A DNA stretch of 31,678 nucleotides from assembly GCA_000310025.1 (NCBI GenBank), contig FN649731.1:1116784-1148461 (forward strand), in the 5' to 3' direction. The notes below the pieces were generated by a model that was not told the origin of the DNA, did not search any database, and was given only the letters and a program-made list of their open reading frames with translations. Position numbers and translations under genes: made by a program. The stretch is from Ectocarpus siliculosus (taxonomy: Eukaryota > Sar > Phaeophyceae > Ectocarpales > Ectocarpaceae). Of the stretch, positions 1 to 12,400 are shown piece after piece. Within the stretch, counting starts at the first letter, position 1, and every line of letters starts with the position of its first letter.

Positions 1-276
1 CGGCGGAAAGAGGCGGGGGGTGGCGGCGGTAGGGATATGGGGCCTGGTTACCAGGGCATTGGCGGCGGCGGCGGCGGCGGCGGCGGCTCCGGAATGATGC
101 CGCCGCCGCCACCGCATCAGCAGCAGGGCATGGGAGGTGGGCCGCCGAGGGGGTTCCCTCAGCAGCAGCAAGGCGGGGGGGGCGGGATGGGACGCGGGCC
201 ACCCCCCCCGCCACCGCCGGGCGGAAGGCGCGACAACATGCAACAGCAGGTTGGTGCTGCGACGCGTGGAGTATGA
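1..276 (+). CDS. Gly/Pro/Gln-rich protein, 3' part of a gene entering from the left edge
   Basis: The frame is open from base 1 and reads a low-complexity protein: a Gly run, five prolines, HQQQ, a second Gly stretch, QQQQ, a seven-proline block and a GGRR motif. Such composition is typical of RNA-binding or scaffold tails, but no folded domain is visible. The first ATG in this frame (37-39) lies inside the low-complexity stretch, so the true start is probably left of the window. The frame ends at TGA 274-276. A possible splice donor, CAG followed by GTTGGT at 250, precedes that stop, so the last nine codons may be intronic and further exons may exist to the right. None could be identified. 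Function unknown. Confidence 0.5.
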   Translation, partial: RRKEAGGGGGRDMGPGYQGIGGGGGGGGGSGMMPPPPPHQQQGMGGGPPRGFPQQQQGGGGGMGRGPPPPPPPGGRRDNMQQQVGAATRGV

Positions 277-945
277 TATGAAGCGTTCGGCGGAATGTTT
301 TTGGGCGGGGGTCAGGGTGGAGATTTGTTCTTTCTGCCTTTGTTTTTTTCGCCTATTTGCTCTGTGGCGGGGCGCCATGAGCGCTGCCAAAGTGTCGTGC
401 TGTCTTTATGCATGGGTCCTGGTTGCTGTGTATTGCTTGTCCCGGCGAGACACGCGGCGTGGTTGTGTTAGCCCCAGGTTTTTGGGTGCTGTGCATGTAG
501 TCAGCACCTGGTTAGTTTGTTTTCTAGCGCAGAGGGAAATACCCGAAGATGGTCACAACGCGATGCTTGAGTGTACAAGTATTTTATCGGGGATTCTGCA
601 CCACTTCGGGTACTGATAAGGAGCGGCTGTATCCTATCCAGCGTCGAGTGGGCGTTGGCCACTTGTCGGGTACTGTAAACGTGAAGCTGCCGTCGAGGTG
701 TCTCTCGAAAGAGCCGGTGACGCCGTCCCTATTCGCCACCACACCCCCTTTTACGAATCATCTGTGCCTGGCTAGGTGTTCTGTGGCGTGACCCATCCAC
801 CGATGAAGATGCTCTGCTTTTAGCCATCGTCGGGACATGAAACAAGTTGCGTTGTTTTGTAGAACATACTAACTTACAGTCACAGAGACCGCCCGTTTGA
901 CATGCTTTTACCGTAGTCGAAGGCTTTGTGTTGGAAGTCCTTCGA

Positions 946-1105
946 GCAGTGTTGGATATTGGGTATCGAATATCGATACAAAACTGATATATATCGACGA
1001 TACGCAGTATCGGTATTGCCGGTTTCCACGCCGATATTTGTCGATACGAATCGGTATCGGTATCGATATCGGTATTCGATATTCGATATTTTGGCCCCCT
1101 TTTTA
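946..1105 (+). repeat. TATCGATA-rich dispersed repeat, copy 1
   Basis: The segment opens with GCAGTGTTGGATATTGG at 946-962 and continues as a degenerate series of TATCG and CGATA words up to about 1095. The same 17-base opening occurs in the opposite orientation at 2320-2336, next to a similar word series. Confidence 0.6.
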
Positions 1106-2184
1106 CCGGGGGGGGGGTCAGTTTCCCAGCTGTCTACCCCCTTTTTTCGCTCCGGCGCCTACGCGCCTCCTCCTCCTCCTGTCGCCCCCCACTGCCATCA
1201 CAACCACACACCACACACACACCAGCCCCTGCCAGCCACACACCACACCAACAGCGCCTGTGTCTCAGCTCCTGAGAACCACATCGGTGTGCAACATGAG
1301 CCTTCAAGAATTCGGCTTTGTCGCCGGCGATAGCGCTGCCTCTGCCGAATGAGTAGCAGTCATCCCCGTTAGTTAGAGTCAGCTTGCCTCCTTACGTAGG
1401 TTTGGCGTTTCCCGCAGTTTCAGCAGTAGAGCTACTACATTAGTGCGAACAGAGGCCGTACCTCCTGCGGACAATTGATGCTGTGTGAACTTGGTTTTGG
1501 GACTTGTAATACGTAATGGCAAGGTGTGCTTGATTTCATGTCCGACCACTTGGGCGTGTGATGAATAGAGAGAGAGAGAGGTGATGTCGTGTTCAAGTTT
1601 GGCAAGCGTTTGATTTTCGCTCATAATGTTTTCGCCATGTTTTTCCTTTTGTTTCCTTTTGGCTGTTGGGTGTCTAGAGTTGATACTCGCTCGAGGTGCA
1701 TTGCTGATTGTTGGGCACCCACAACTGGTGGGTGGAATTTTGCATGCATAACTTTGAAGGTAGTAAGATAATATAGAACCAAGTGTTCGAGTTTTTTCCG
1801 CGTTTTTTTGTCATGAAATCCTGCTCGCAGCCGAGCTTGCACTGATTCGATCGCAACCGTACGGCGGTGTTATAGTGTGTACGTACGTGTATACACTATA
1901 CACACATGCACACTGACTGTAAAATGTAAAATATATCTGGTGGACATAAATTTTGCACGATGCAGTTTTGTATGCGCAACATCACATCACAACGTGTGCC
2001 CGCTGTTGTTGAGCTCGTGATGTTCAACTGCACACACCTGGCACCTGGCAAACACCACTACTTCCATGCCGCCGGACCATGCGCGCACGTCTTGCGCACT
2101 GCTGTATACTTCAGATAAGGGTTTGGGTGTGCCAGGGTACGTGTAGATGCGTAACGCTCGCTCTTCTTGTAACCTGAGGGTTTC

Positions 2185-2336
2185 AAAACAGCCGTATCGA
2201 TATCTCGAGTATCGATACTCGATACGCATCGAGCCATTTTCGGGATATCGAACAAAATATCGGTATTTGTGTTTTTTTCTCGATACGATGGGCGTATTGT
2301 ATCGAACCCTTCTGCCCGACCAATATCCAACACTGC
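2185..2336 (-). repeat. TATCGATA-rich dispersed repeat, copy 2 (inverted)
   Basis: On the minus strand this copy begins with the same 17 bases as copy 1 (2320-2336) and then runs through degenerate TATCG/CGATA words to about 2190. The inside sequences are diverged, so only the anchor and the word composition are shared. Confidence 0.6.
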
Positions 2337-3909
2337 CTTCGAGTGTTTGATTGGGCTCATCCTTAAGAGAACAATGCCTCTCCTGTCGCCGCCGCGTTGT
2401 CCCTTCCTCGCGCTAGCAGGACAGGCAGTGACAAAAGCAGGGCGCCTCCTCGGAGCATGTAGAGTAAAAGGAGATGCTTGTTCTTGGTCGCTCGTTGTTG
2501 CGACCTCGGGGCGAGAGAGACGGGGCTGGAGAGAGCTGGGAAAAGGCAAACGAGGCCACAGGCAGGACGGAGAGCAGGGGGCTGGCAGCATGGTTCCAAG
2601 CGCGGGCCGGTCGCAACCAGCCGGAACGAAAAGGGGGGGCATCGAAGAAGGGGCGTGCAGGGTCGCGAAGTGTTTTTGAGCGTCTTGTATGCATAGCGGT
2701 GTTCGGTCATCGGGAGTGTTAGCCGTCGTTTCACTTTGCTAAATAAAGGACGCTTGCATTCTGGCGGGGGCGGGGTTTGGTCCTCGCCTTCCTTTTTCCA
2801 GCCCTGCTGCTGCTGCTGCTGTGTCACCTCACGTTTCTGTCGACCGATCTTTCGTTTTTGTCGTAGCGACCCTCTGCACCTCACAGCAGTGCAAGACCGC
2901 GATCGACCGCCCCATAGTGTTCGTTTGCCCTGCGAGCGAAACGCGAGGACCTGCGCGAGAGATTGTGCGCGAAGGAGTAACATCCGTTGGTTGTTCTTTT
3001 GAGGTGCTCGGACCAAGAGCTCGGTGCACTCTTGCTGCCGCTCTGAAGCATTACCTACGTTGCTGTGAATCGCTGTTCCCAGAGGAGGATGTGATAACAT
3101 TCGCCTTGACGAACGAACCAATCTTCTTTTTCGTTTTTTTTTTTAGTTCACCGCGATGATTTGCGTTATGCCGCCTTGCCGGTTTTTAGCGTGTGCTGGT
3201 GTGAGTCGAAACTGGGCTGGGCTTTGCTGAGGAGAAGGGTGGCGTGGGCAGATTGGGGGTTGACTGATGCCTGGTGTGTGCTTGTTCAATGAACGCCGTT
3301 GTTTTGTAGTACTCTGTCGCATAGGCTCAACAGAAGCAGAAAATCTATCAATCCGTGTGCACACGAGAATTTTCCTCTTGGGCTGTTATGATCGTGCATC
3401 CAATGTCGCAACCTCGAAGACAAGGGGAATGTGTCATAGTTCACCCCGTGTGTGGTCAAGGCATGTTCCTCATTGGCCATCATCGACCTGGCTGAGGCCC
3501 CGGTTTCAGCAGGCATCATGAACGCGCCGTGTAGTTCTAGCGAGTACCCGCTGGCCGAAATGGAGTTGGGCACTTGCAGCAGTTATGGCTGCCTCGTCGT
3601 CATGAAAAGCCTTGTTTGTTTAAGCCATACTACTGGCTGACTGGCGGACTGCCAGCGGGATCAATGTTCTCAGCTCTGTTTCTGGACAAAGTAAGGCGTA
3701 AAGGCATGTGGCAAACGTTTGCCCTGTACTAGATTGAAGGCGCCCGCCGCAGGAGTTCCTTCATTGGGAAGCCCCCCCACCCCCCACCCCCAAAACTCCC
3801 GGCGTTTGGTTTTGACAACAAGGTCGATGTGTTCCGCGCTTGACCCTTGGGCTCTAAATCTAAAACACACGACCATCCTTCGCCGCCGCGGAGATACTAC
3901 TAACATCCA

Positions 3910-5115
3910 CTACGAAAGCTGGGCCATGCCTCTGCCCACGGTACGGGTCGATGTTGGGGGGGCAGGAGGAAGAAGAGAGTCGTGGCCCAGTCGGGTTCGA
4001 GTGTGAAACGACGCTAGCGTCGCCGGTGGCGGCGCCTCTCGTCGACTGAAGCCAGACGAAGTCCGCTGCTGCTGCTCAATATGTCTCGCCCCTCCGCCCT
4101 CTGCTCCAGGCCCTCCCGTTCCTTGTTTTTGTCGCTCGTCTCCTCCTCTTCGTCTTTCACTTCCTGCACCCGCCTCGCGCGGCGACACGGAGGATGTCGC
4201 CCCGCTGCAAGCCGTAGTCTCGCCCCTGTGACGCTCTTCTTCTCCTTCTGCCGACGTCGTGCGTGCGTGCTGGTCAGTCATCACCGTCTCTTCGATGTCT
4301 CTGTGCGGACGGTCTTCCGCAAGCAGCGCGTCCTCGTACTGGTCAAAGAAATCCCTGTACCGGGCTGGATGGCTGCTAGCACCTTTGTCTGCGGAAGACG
4401 TTCTCCACGCACACTCGGTCCCGTCGCTCCTATTCTTGGCAACCGCATCAGCCTCGGCAACTGTGACGGCGGCAGCGGCAGCGGCGGTAGCGGCAGCGCC
4501 GTCCGGCGCATACCGCTCTCTCCCTACCGACCCCACGGGAGCAGCAGCACGAAGGACTTCATCAATCCCTCCGGCACCAGCGGATGCGTTCGATGCGCTC
4601 AACGTGGCGCTCGATGCCATGCCGTCACCACCACCAACTTTGCTTCTCCGCTGACACTTGCCAACCACCGCCCTTCTTCTGCAGCCGCGGCCCTTCGTCC
4701 TTTTCAGCCTCGTCCCCACCGCCTTGTCCGGCTGCGGTCTGCCGCTGCTGATGGTGGTAAAGCTCATGCAGTTTCGGCTGCACGCAGTCGCGCAAGCGGT
4801 GCCGCTCCTCCGCCCGATTTCTTCGCCCCGTTTGCGTATCCTCCTGCCATCCGCACCCCACTGTGTCGGCGCCCGGCCATGGCCGCCGGCCGCGGTCTTC
4901 GCTGCGAGAACACCGGCGGCAGCCACGTTGGAGTAGGTGGTGAGTGGTTGTGATGGCCGACGGCGTTCTGCCGCCCGTTCGCCGACGACTTCCTCCAAGG
5001 GCTTGCGCATGTGGAGCCGTCTGTGAGCCGCCGCCAGCTCGGCGCGATACCTCGTCCTCAGTCTCTCGACATGCCTTCTCTCGCTTCCGTGCCACGCCGC
5101 GCCACACCAAACCAC
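3910..5115 (-). CDS. Low-complexity hypothetical protein, large 3' exon
   Basis: A 401-codon open frame ending at TAG 3910-3912. Near its start is a charged helical stretch (RTRYRAELAAAHRRLHMRKP followed by LEEVVGERAAERRR). It is followed by Ala/Gly-rich sequence with a run of about six alanines, then an acidic-aromatic patch, YRDFFDQYEDALLAED, and a Glu/Arg/Gly-rich tail. The patch looks like genuine coding sequence. The first codon of the open frame is GTG, and an in-frame TGA lies just upstream, so the 5' end is probably a splice acceptor between about 5060 and 5110 and the initiator lies in an unseen upstream exon. It could also be a downstream exon of the gene at 6543-12615; phases do not decide this. 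No family recognised. Confidence 0.45.
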   Translation of the reverse strand: MVWCGAAWHGSERRHVERLRTRYRAELAAAHRRLHMRKPLEEVVGERAAERRRPSQPLTTYSNVAAAGVLAAKTAAGGHGRAPTQWGADGRRIRKRGEEIGRRSGTACATACSRNCMSFTTISSGRPQPDKAVGTRLKRTKGRGCRRRAVVGKCQRRSKVGGGDGMASSATLSASNASAGAGGIDEVLRAAAPVGSVGRERYAPDGAAATAAAAAAVTVAEADAVAKNRSDGTECAWRTSSADKGASSHPARYRDFFDQYEDALLAEDRPHRDIEETVMTDQHARTTSAEGEEERHRGETTACSGATSSVSPREAGAGSERRRGGDERQKQGTGGPGAEGGGARHIEQQQRTSSGFSRREAPPPATLASFHTRTRLGHDSLLPPAPPTSTRTVGRGMAQLS

Positions 5116-6542
5116 GCGGAACAGTCACCCCGGCAGTCGACAAGGCACACAAGATGTGATTAGTGAGCAGGAAACTGGTGCGTGCCACCTGGGTCAAGCA
5201 TGACTGTAGGCTATGTGGGGGGAGTATGGGTCGTCTCGTTCGTTTATGCCTACATAGGTGCGACACAGATGTTGTTGTTGTTGTCCCCTTCACGTAAGGC
5301 AACAACTTCAAGATTAATAACGAGGGATTCGAATATTGCTTGGTAGGTGGGCGCTACATGGTGGAACAGGCTTGCGGGAATCTCGCCCGCAGTTACTTTC
5401 GAGAGCACCAACCACAATCAACCACGGAAGTACTGCCGTTTGAGACAGCCTTTTGAACATCGAGCACACTACCGGAAAAAGCTGTGACTTTGGTCTTGTA
5501 AATAAAAACATGACACAAAACTGTAGTGCGCCACACCGTGTGTCTCACGCCCGTGGATTCACCCACCCCACCATTCATACGACCCGTTTCTAGGGCCGTA
5601 TCAACCCGAATACGAGTTTGAATAGCCGACGACAAAGCTAGCAACGAAGAAGACACAAAGCGCATCCTCTATTCTCCGGAGAGGTAATTCGCCGCAGCGC
5701 GCCTCCAAGGTATACGTTGGCCGACGCCTTCGCGTGTACCTCAACCTCCAACATGCGTTCAGCCCGAGCAGTAGACCCCAGAGCAGACGGTGCTGTTCGG
5801 CATCCAACGGTAGCCCACTGTCGAGTCCCAACCAAGCGAGGTAGGGAGAAACAGGATGCCACGCGCGTGGTGTGTTCGGAGAAGGGAATGAAAAGGCGGC
5901 TGTCAACGGGTGGGGATCACGACCTCTCGGCAGCGAGCGGATGGATTCTTCGTCGACAAGCATGCTGAGGAGGAACACACTGTCGAAGAGCACGCGATTG
6001 TTCGAAAGCAGCGCGGTACCGCGCGGTACCATTTCACCCTCCTAGTACTGTCCGTTGAACTCTACGTCAGTCTACCAACCTCTGGTTTGACATTGCTCAG
6101 CGTGAGCCCACCAGAAAGGGACACTCTTCATATATTTTTTCTGGACGAGGGGTCGAAGCCGTCACCGTGACGCCAACGTTTTCATCATTCTGACCTTCTG
6201 TCGCCGATCGCAGTATTCCCCACCTGTTCTGCACAATATACCTCTCGAGGCTCGGTATAGCCTCGGGTAAATGTTTTCGCCACAAGCATCTCGTCGCCCC
6301 TCACACGCGTGCGTGCGCCCGTGCGCACACCTACCTGTAGCCGTCGAAATCGCGAACGAATCGCCTGCACAGTCCCGCCGCGTCTCGAGGAACCCACATG
6401 GACGTCTCTGTGTTGGGGTCAGGGTTCGCACCCGAAGGCGATGTGCCTGCGTGCGTCGACAACCGTTTGTTGGTGCGTGTTGTCACATGGTTGGTGGAGG
6501 AGGGGCGGGCAACAGTGCTTCTGCATCGTAGAGAGGGGGTGT
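5116..6542. other. Interval between minus-strand coding blocks, no confident gene
   Basis: Apart from the weak minus-strand ORF at 5601-6032 nothing coding stands out. A GCGCGGTACC direct pair (around 6012-6030) sits at the start of that ORF. Confidence 0.3.
5601..6032 (-). CDS. Doubtful 143-residue hypothetical ORF
   Basis: A true ATG (6032) opens 143 codons. The middle is Leu-rich (LDSGLPLDAEQHRLLWGLLL), followed by a basic RRRRP patch and a hydrophobic end, CVFFVASFVVGYS, that could be a membrane segment. There is no splice or regulatory support, and the surrounding sequence has other open frames on both strands, so this may be chance. No family recognised. Confidence 0.22.
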   Translation of the reverse strand: MVPRGTALLSNNRVLFDSVFLLSMLVDEESIRSLPRGRDPHPLTAAFSFPSPNTPRAWHPVSPYLAWLGLDSGLPLDAEQHRLLWGLLLGLNACWRLRYTRRRRPTYTLEARCGELPLRRIEDALCVFFVASFVVGYSNSYSG

Positions 6543-9373
6543 TTACTCGTTTTCTTCTTTGCACTGGTTGGTTGTCTCGATCCGTTTTATCCCGGCTGTC
6601 TGGAAACCGCTTTTTGTGTGGTGAGTATGCTTGCTTCCGTGGGATGACGTGTACTCTGGATTGTTGAAGCTGTTCACGCGGAGCACTTGCACACCACTGA
6701 GTTGTCGGACTAACAACGAATAATGTAGAAACTGAAATCGCACTTTGATACCATAGGCGATGTAGCGGCAGCAGCACCGACAGCTGGCAGGGACGCACGA
6801 CAAGATGAGGTCTAATGAGCGCGCTGACTGTTCCTCGTACCAACCCCCACCTGCGCCGGAAGAAAATGTAGTAGGTCGTGGCGGATACAAGACGGACAGC
6901 AAATCAACCCGCCCCCATCGAACGATCTCCGCCCCGCCGTCACCATCTTCTCCACCACGGCAACCACTGACGATACCGATCCCCACCGCCGGCGTCGTCG
7001 TCCTGAGCCCTGTCCTCGACATCGAAGATCCTCCAAGCTCTCTCCCCACTCCGTGGTGCACCTCTCTCCCGCCACCAGCCGCCACCGGCGGCGCCACTGT
7101 CTGCCCGGGAAACGATACTTTTTTCAGTATTGGTTGTGGTGATTCAGTCGGCCACCCTGGAGCCCCTTCTGGTCTCGACCCTCGCCCTCCTAGAGTCCGC
7201 TCTTCTGCCGACGACGCGGCGCCGCCACCCGCCGTTGGCGCGACCAGGGTCAAGGTTGAAGAGAGGTAGCGTGACTGCGGCGGCGGTGGCGGCGGTGGCG
7301 GCGGCGGAGGAGGAGGAGGAGTTGCGGCTACAGCAGCAGCGCCGATGAGCTTCTCGGAAGGGCTGGACCACTCCGACCGCATCACCTGCTCCCAGGGATC
7401 CGAAGAACGGGTGATCGGCGTGCCTCTTTCGGCCGCTGCGGGCCCCTCCGTCATGGTCGTCGTCTGCGGCATGCCTCCGCTAAAGGGGGCCGCTTCGCTG
7501 AAAGAGACCGTTGACTCCGTCGTTTCTTCTTCTTGTGAGGCGGTGGCCTTTGTAATGACCCTGTGGCTGATGCTAACCCCGTTCTTGGCGGCAAAGAAGG
7601 GGGTCTTGGCGCCCCCGTTGTAGGGACGGGTGAGACCCCCGCTGTCGTCCCACACCCGACGGAACTCCGCGTACTCCTTCGTCGAACTGTTTGTTCGTCG
7701 AAAGCCGCAATAATAAGGGGAGCAACAGGAGCAGTCCTAGGTTGGAGGCTAGGGCGGCGAGACAAGGGGAATAGCGTGCAGACGTTTGCGCGATGGGACA
7801 AGCAGTCTAAAAGAAAAGTGCCTGAACGCGGCGGATAAAAACATCTGCCTAACCGAACGCAGCCAAACTTGAGGAGATCGTACCGACGAAGAAGACTCGG
7901 AGAACAAAAGTTCGTGGACAGCGAAAACATAAGCAAGCGTACACCCAAAACATATTTCACACCTGACGAGTTGCACCAGCCGGCCACAGTCGGCCCTCAC
8001 CGCGCCCAACTCCTCCGAGAGCAGCTCGGTCTCGATGGTCTTCAGCCGGAGAGCGTTTGATGTTGCGCCGGCCGCCGAACACCGCCTCTTGGCCTCCTCC
8101 AGGTGCTCCCTCACGCGCTCGATCTCTTCCTTCAGTTGGTGGTTCTCGGCGGAAAGGGTCCGGCAGCGTTCCGCGCTTTGTACGGCCTGGTGTTCGGGGT
8201 ACGAGGGGTCGCACAGAGAGTGTAGCGCGGGGGGCAGGGTGTTTTTGGTTGTGCAGTCGTTGTTGTTGTTGTTGTTGTTGTTGTTGATTGTTGTTGTTGC
8301 TGTTGGTGGTGGTGGTGGTGGTGGTAGTGGTGGTAGTGGTGTCGTTGATTGGTTGTTGGTGTTGTTGTCGTCGTCGATGGTTCTATCAATAATCTGTCGA
8401 CGTCATTGTTGTGTTTGTTATCGCGGTCGATGATGGGAAATTTCTTGTCGGAGTGGGCATTGTCCTGACGCTGCTGTCGTGGACGACTTCATTGCCGTCG
8501 CCAAACAATACCCTCCTCTCTCCGATTCAAGAGGAATGCTGCCTGCGTATAGACGCTGTCGCGCGAAGCGCCAACCAACCAGAACAGAACGAGCCCCCCA
8601 CCCCCCTCGCCCGCCCGCCTAGTCTCGCCTGCAGTGATAGCTTGTCGACTCGAGCTCTCCACGCTTCCGACCGTCGTTTCTCCTCCTCGGCCCTCTTGCC
8701 CTCCTTCCCGAGGGCGCTCTCGGCGTTGCCCGTGACCTCACGCAGTCGGCTCACCTCTGCAGCAAGCACGGGTAGGCGAGCAGCCTGCGTGTGTGTGTAA
8801 ATAAAACCGTAGTTCGCGCAAAGATGTTTTCCGAAGGGGAGAAACGAGGGCGTACGGTGGCGGCATGGGGGGGGGGGGGGAGACGGCCGTCTGTGGGGAC
8901 GGGCAGAAGGGAGCTCGTTTCCTCGTGAACGTGGTAAACGTATCGGTGCCCTTGGTGCGGGGATGACCGGGTGGGAGGCACGACAGAGATCCACATGGAC
9001 AACGTTGTCTCCAAAAAACGACCATCTCGCCTTGCGCCACAGCCCAAAGAATAAGAATAGAAAACCGAGCTCATACACGGGAAACGAAAACGATGCCGCC
9101 GTAAACACAACAGAACCATAAAGTATACCGTAGACTGTCACCGTTGGCGCAGTTGTGACTTTTTTCAAATGTTCTCGCCTCTTTCCGCGACGCGTGCAGC
9201 TTGCGGGATTTGACCTCGACCAGCCGTGACAGCCTTGCTGACTCCACCCTCGAAGCATCCAGGAGGTGCTTGGCCGTTTTCACTTTCTCCTGGTTTCCCG
9301 AAGAGGGTCAGGCAGACAGAGAAGACGAGATGGCACGGATAGGCGACAGACAGATGGACAGAGAGACAGATAA

Positions 9374-9471
<98 letters not shown>

Positions 9472-12400
9472 GGAACGTTCAAAAGGTGAGACGGCAGGGA
9501 AAACGTTCACATCGGCATGAGATCCTCCTCATGTCCTTGAACTTCCCGCAGACCACTGGAGTGCCTTTTCCTGGCTCCTCTCTCTTTCCTCGTGCCAACC
9601 GAGCTTTGGGCTTTATTCTCTTTATTTTTTCTCTTCCGCTACATACTGTAGCCACTCCAGGGGAACGCTGGGTACGAGGAACGCGCGGTCGGACGCATCC
9701 ACTTAAGCCGTTGCCCACACTATCTCCGAGAACGAAGCTTCCCTTCCAAAGGTGCACGAGAGGTAGGGGGCCGCGTGCTCTGTGTGGTCCTGGCAACGAC
9801 AGCGGGGACGATATCTCGGAAGTATTTCACTCCACATTGATGATGATACGGAACAGTCCTCGGCTGGAGGGACAGCATAGGAAGCACTTCAGAGCTTGTA
9901 GCAACAAGAGCAGGAGCGTATGCTAAATGAAGGAAACGCGCTCCATAGGCACCAAACAACAGCACTGCACGCCGTGTAGGGTGCTGAATCCCTCCTCGGT
10001 TAGGGTTAGGGCTAGGGTTAGGACTCCATCGGGGGGGGTTGCGAATAGCTTGTACATGCCGCTCTGCCTCCATCACCACCGCTGCCAGCATCGTTCGTCA
10101 TCTAGGTAAGATACAGTCGCCCAATATTTAGTACCTGCAACTCCGTGCATTTTTCTTTCGTCTTGAAAAAGGAGAAGGCGGTCTCCCTCGACGCCCTCGC
10201 CTCATCGCCCCCAATACTCAGGTAGCTGCGAAGGACTTTGACCTCTTTTTGCAGAGACTCTGCCCTCCTCTGGCGGCACCGTGTGGGTAGTGATTGATGA
10301 TCAATGTGGGGCACATGATGGCATTTGCAAGGTTTGGTGATATTCTCTATGATTCGCACTGCGTTGCGTCTGTGGGTGACGTGCTATCGGTTTTTTACCG
10401 CTACGGAAGTGCATGTTGTGGCCCTGAAGCTACTGGCTGTGCCCTAGACTTGCTTAGATGCAACACATCACAGAGCGAAGCAGGTCGACTGAGACACAGC
10501 CAAGGATCGTAACAACGGCGTTTCATCCCCAATACCAAGTCAAGTCTCCACGAGCCAGATCAGGCGGCGTGCTTGTTAGGAGTGCAACCGACCTTCATTC
10601 CGATCTAAGCACCTGTTGTTTTCCTTTAACGCTGTCGGAATCTGATGAGAAACCCATATTCAGCCGAATTGGCTCCTGACTGCGCGGACGGTGAAGCACG
10701 TAGAGCACGCTACAGTACATGTGGTATTCCGTGGAAGTTGTGGCACGGTTTACCTGCGCATCTCGCCACCTCCGATGTAGTAGTACAATATCTTCGTAGT
10801 TCATCTGGGCAGCAAGTAATCGAGGTTTGATTCACATGATACAGGCAGTGGTATCACAAGCATGCGACCTGTATGCAGCTGGGCAACAGCAGGTGTGCAT
10901 GATGGCTGCAGGGAGAGCAGCAAGTGTAGGTACGTGTAGCCCAGACCACGGATACAAAAGGTAGAAGAGTACTGAGCAGAGATCGGGACAGTTTTCAATG
11001 TGAAGATGGCAACTACCGATGAATCTTTGCGGGCGTGGGACAACCCTCAAGTTTACAGCAGCAGGTCACGCGAGAGTTACGTGTAAGTCTATAGATTAGT
11101 CCATTTTGCGCTACTGCTGTACGTACACTTCGCTGTGTGATCGAAAAAGAAGAGCCGGTTGATACCTACCTGCTGTGGCAATTGCTGGTCGATGTGATGA
11201 TGACTGCCGCGACTTGGCGAAGCTGACCCGGATCTAGAGCGCGGAGAGAGCGAGCCCTCACGCGTGACCACCACATTGAGTCTTCCCGTCCTACTAACCC
11301 TAGCCATAACGTTGGCAGATGGTTGTCTTGTCAAAGATTTGAAGGTGGAGCTGAAAATAGACTATGTGGGCCATGTACAACTCAGCTTGTGGTACGTCTG
11401 TGGATGTACTTGGCCCCCACGCCCACGGTTCTTGTGGACAACCCCGATCTTTGAATTCCACGTGCCTACGCTCATGTACGCTGCGGTCTATCACTGAAGT
11501 CTACGTAGATAGAGATATGCAGACTACAGGGTAGACTAACACAAAAAGTACGTTCAAGTGGTCGTAGAATATATATATCGTATGATTTTAGAGTTTGCCC
11601 GCATTTCGGTTACATTTTTTGTTGTACTCGAGCGGGAACAAACAACAGCAGTTCCACCGCAATTACCTGTACAGGATCAAGGGGGCAAGGGTAAGAGTAC
11701 CCTAACATGTACCACCTATGGCACTACTGCTGTGCCTGGACAGTAACAGCTAAGGGCTGTGCTCTTGCTGCGGCCGCCGGCTTTCGCTAGCTGAACGAGC
11801 GGGGACTCATTCAACCTGGTCTTGTTGGGTCTCTTCATCTCGACTGCTGTGGGAGGTATCATCAGCACACCCACGGACGCGCACGGCCATCGCTGGTGAT
11901 AGATTACGGCCAAACCGCACAAGGTATGACACACGTAGATCTGTAAGGCAAATCTGATCGAGTATCTTTCTGATGTGAACACTGAAAAACAACAAGATGA
12001 TCTATACTTCTATATTCCAGGTCTGAGGGTTACGTTGTTGGTGGGTGGCATCTTCGTCCCCTGACGGGCGGAGGTAAATCCGAAGAAACGTGGTTCATTT
12101 ATTTACCTATAGATAGATGGATGACAGCAGTCGTCGTCAACGGGGGGTAAGAGTGGCATACCAATTGAAAAAACAAGTAGATAGTCGACTCGGCCACCAT
12201 CATCCGACATCATGTTTTGGAACATGGTGGGAAACCTAAACCTGCGTGCGTAGCAGCGTACGTTTTGCACCGACGTCAACGATAGCAGTACGTAGATGAG
12301 TTTCGATGGTGACGGTCCAGGTGCTTCGTGTTGCTGCTGTAATCTGCATGCTTGTATGGAGCAACCACACATACGCGAAAGCAAACCTGCAACCGTTGGC

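Larger units (their letters stand above)
277..3909. other. Mostly non-coding stretch with repeats
   Basis: No ORF here has convincing coding character. The stretch holds an inverted pair of TATCGATA-rich repeats (listed separately), a CA-rich tract near 1200-1250, a G run near 1111-1118, a GA run near 1567-1580 and a CTG run near 2805-2820. An open minus-strand frame of 252 codons (2363-3121) lacks an ATG start and is basic, low-complexity sequence; it was not accepted. Confidence 0.4.

Noticed and set aside
2363-3121. 252-codon minus-strand open frame
   Set aside because: It starts with a non-ATG codon, its composition is basic low complexity, and open frames on the other strand overlap it. 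There is no splice or motif support.
4081-4953. 290-codon plus-strand frame
   Set aside because: It is antisense to the 401-codon minus-strand exon. Its Ser/Arg/Cys-rich content is typical of the complement of a Glu/Ala/Gly-rich gene.
6805-7269. 154-codon plus-strand Pro/Ser-rich frame
   Set aside because: It is antisense to the proline-rich exon of the coiled-coil gene, which joins its neighbour in phase. The plus frame is a mirror of that GC-rich exon.
8132-8389. Poly-His/Gln/Thr minus-strand frame
   Set aside because: It is a translation of TTG/TGG microsatellites inside an intron.
9165-9510. VCLS/SVCL repeat proteins read from the tetranucleotide array
   Set aside because: These are translations of the GACA/CTGT microsatellite within an intron.
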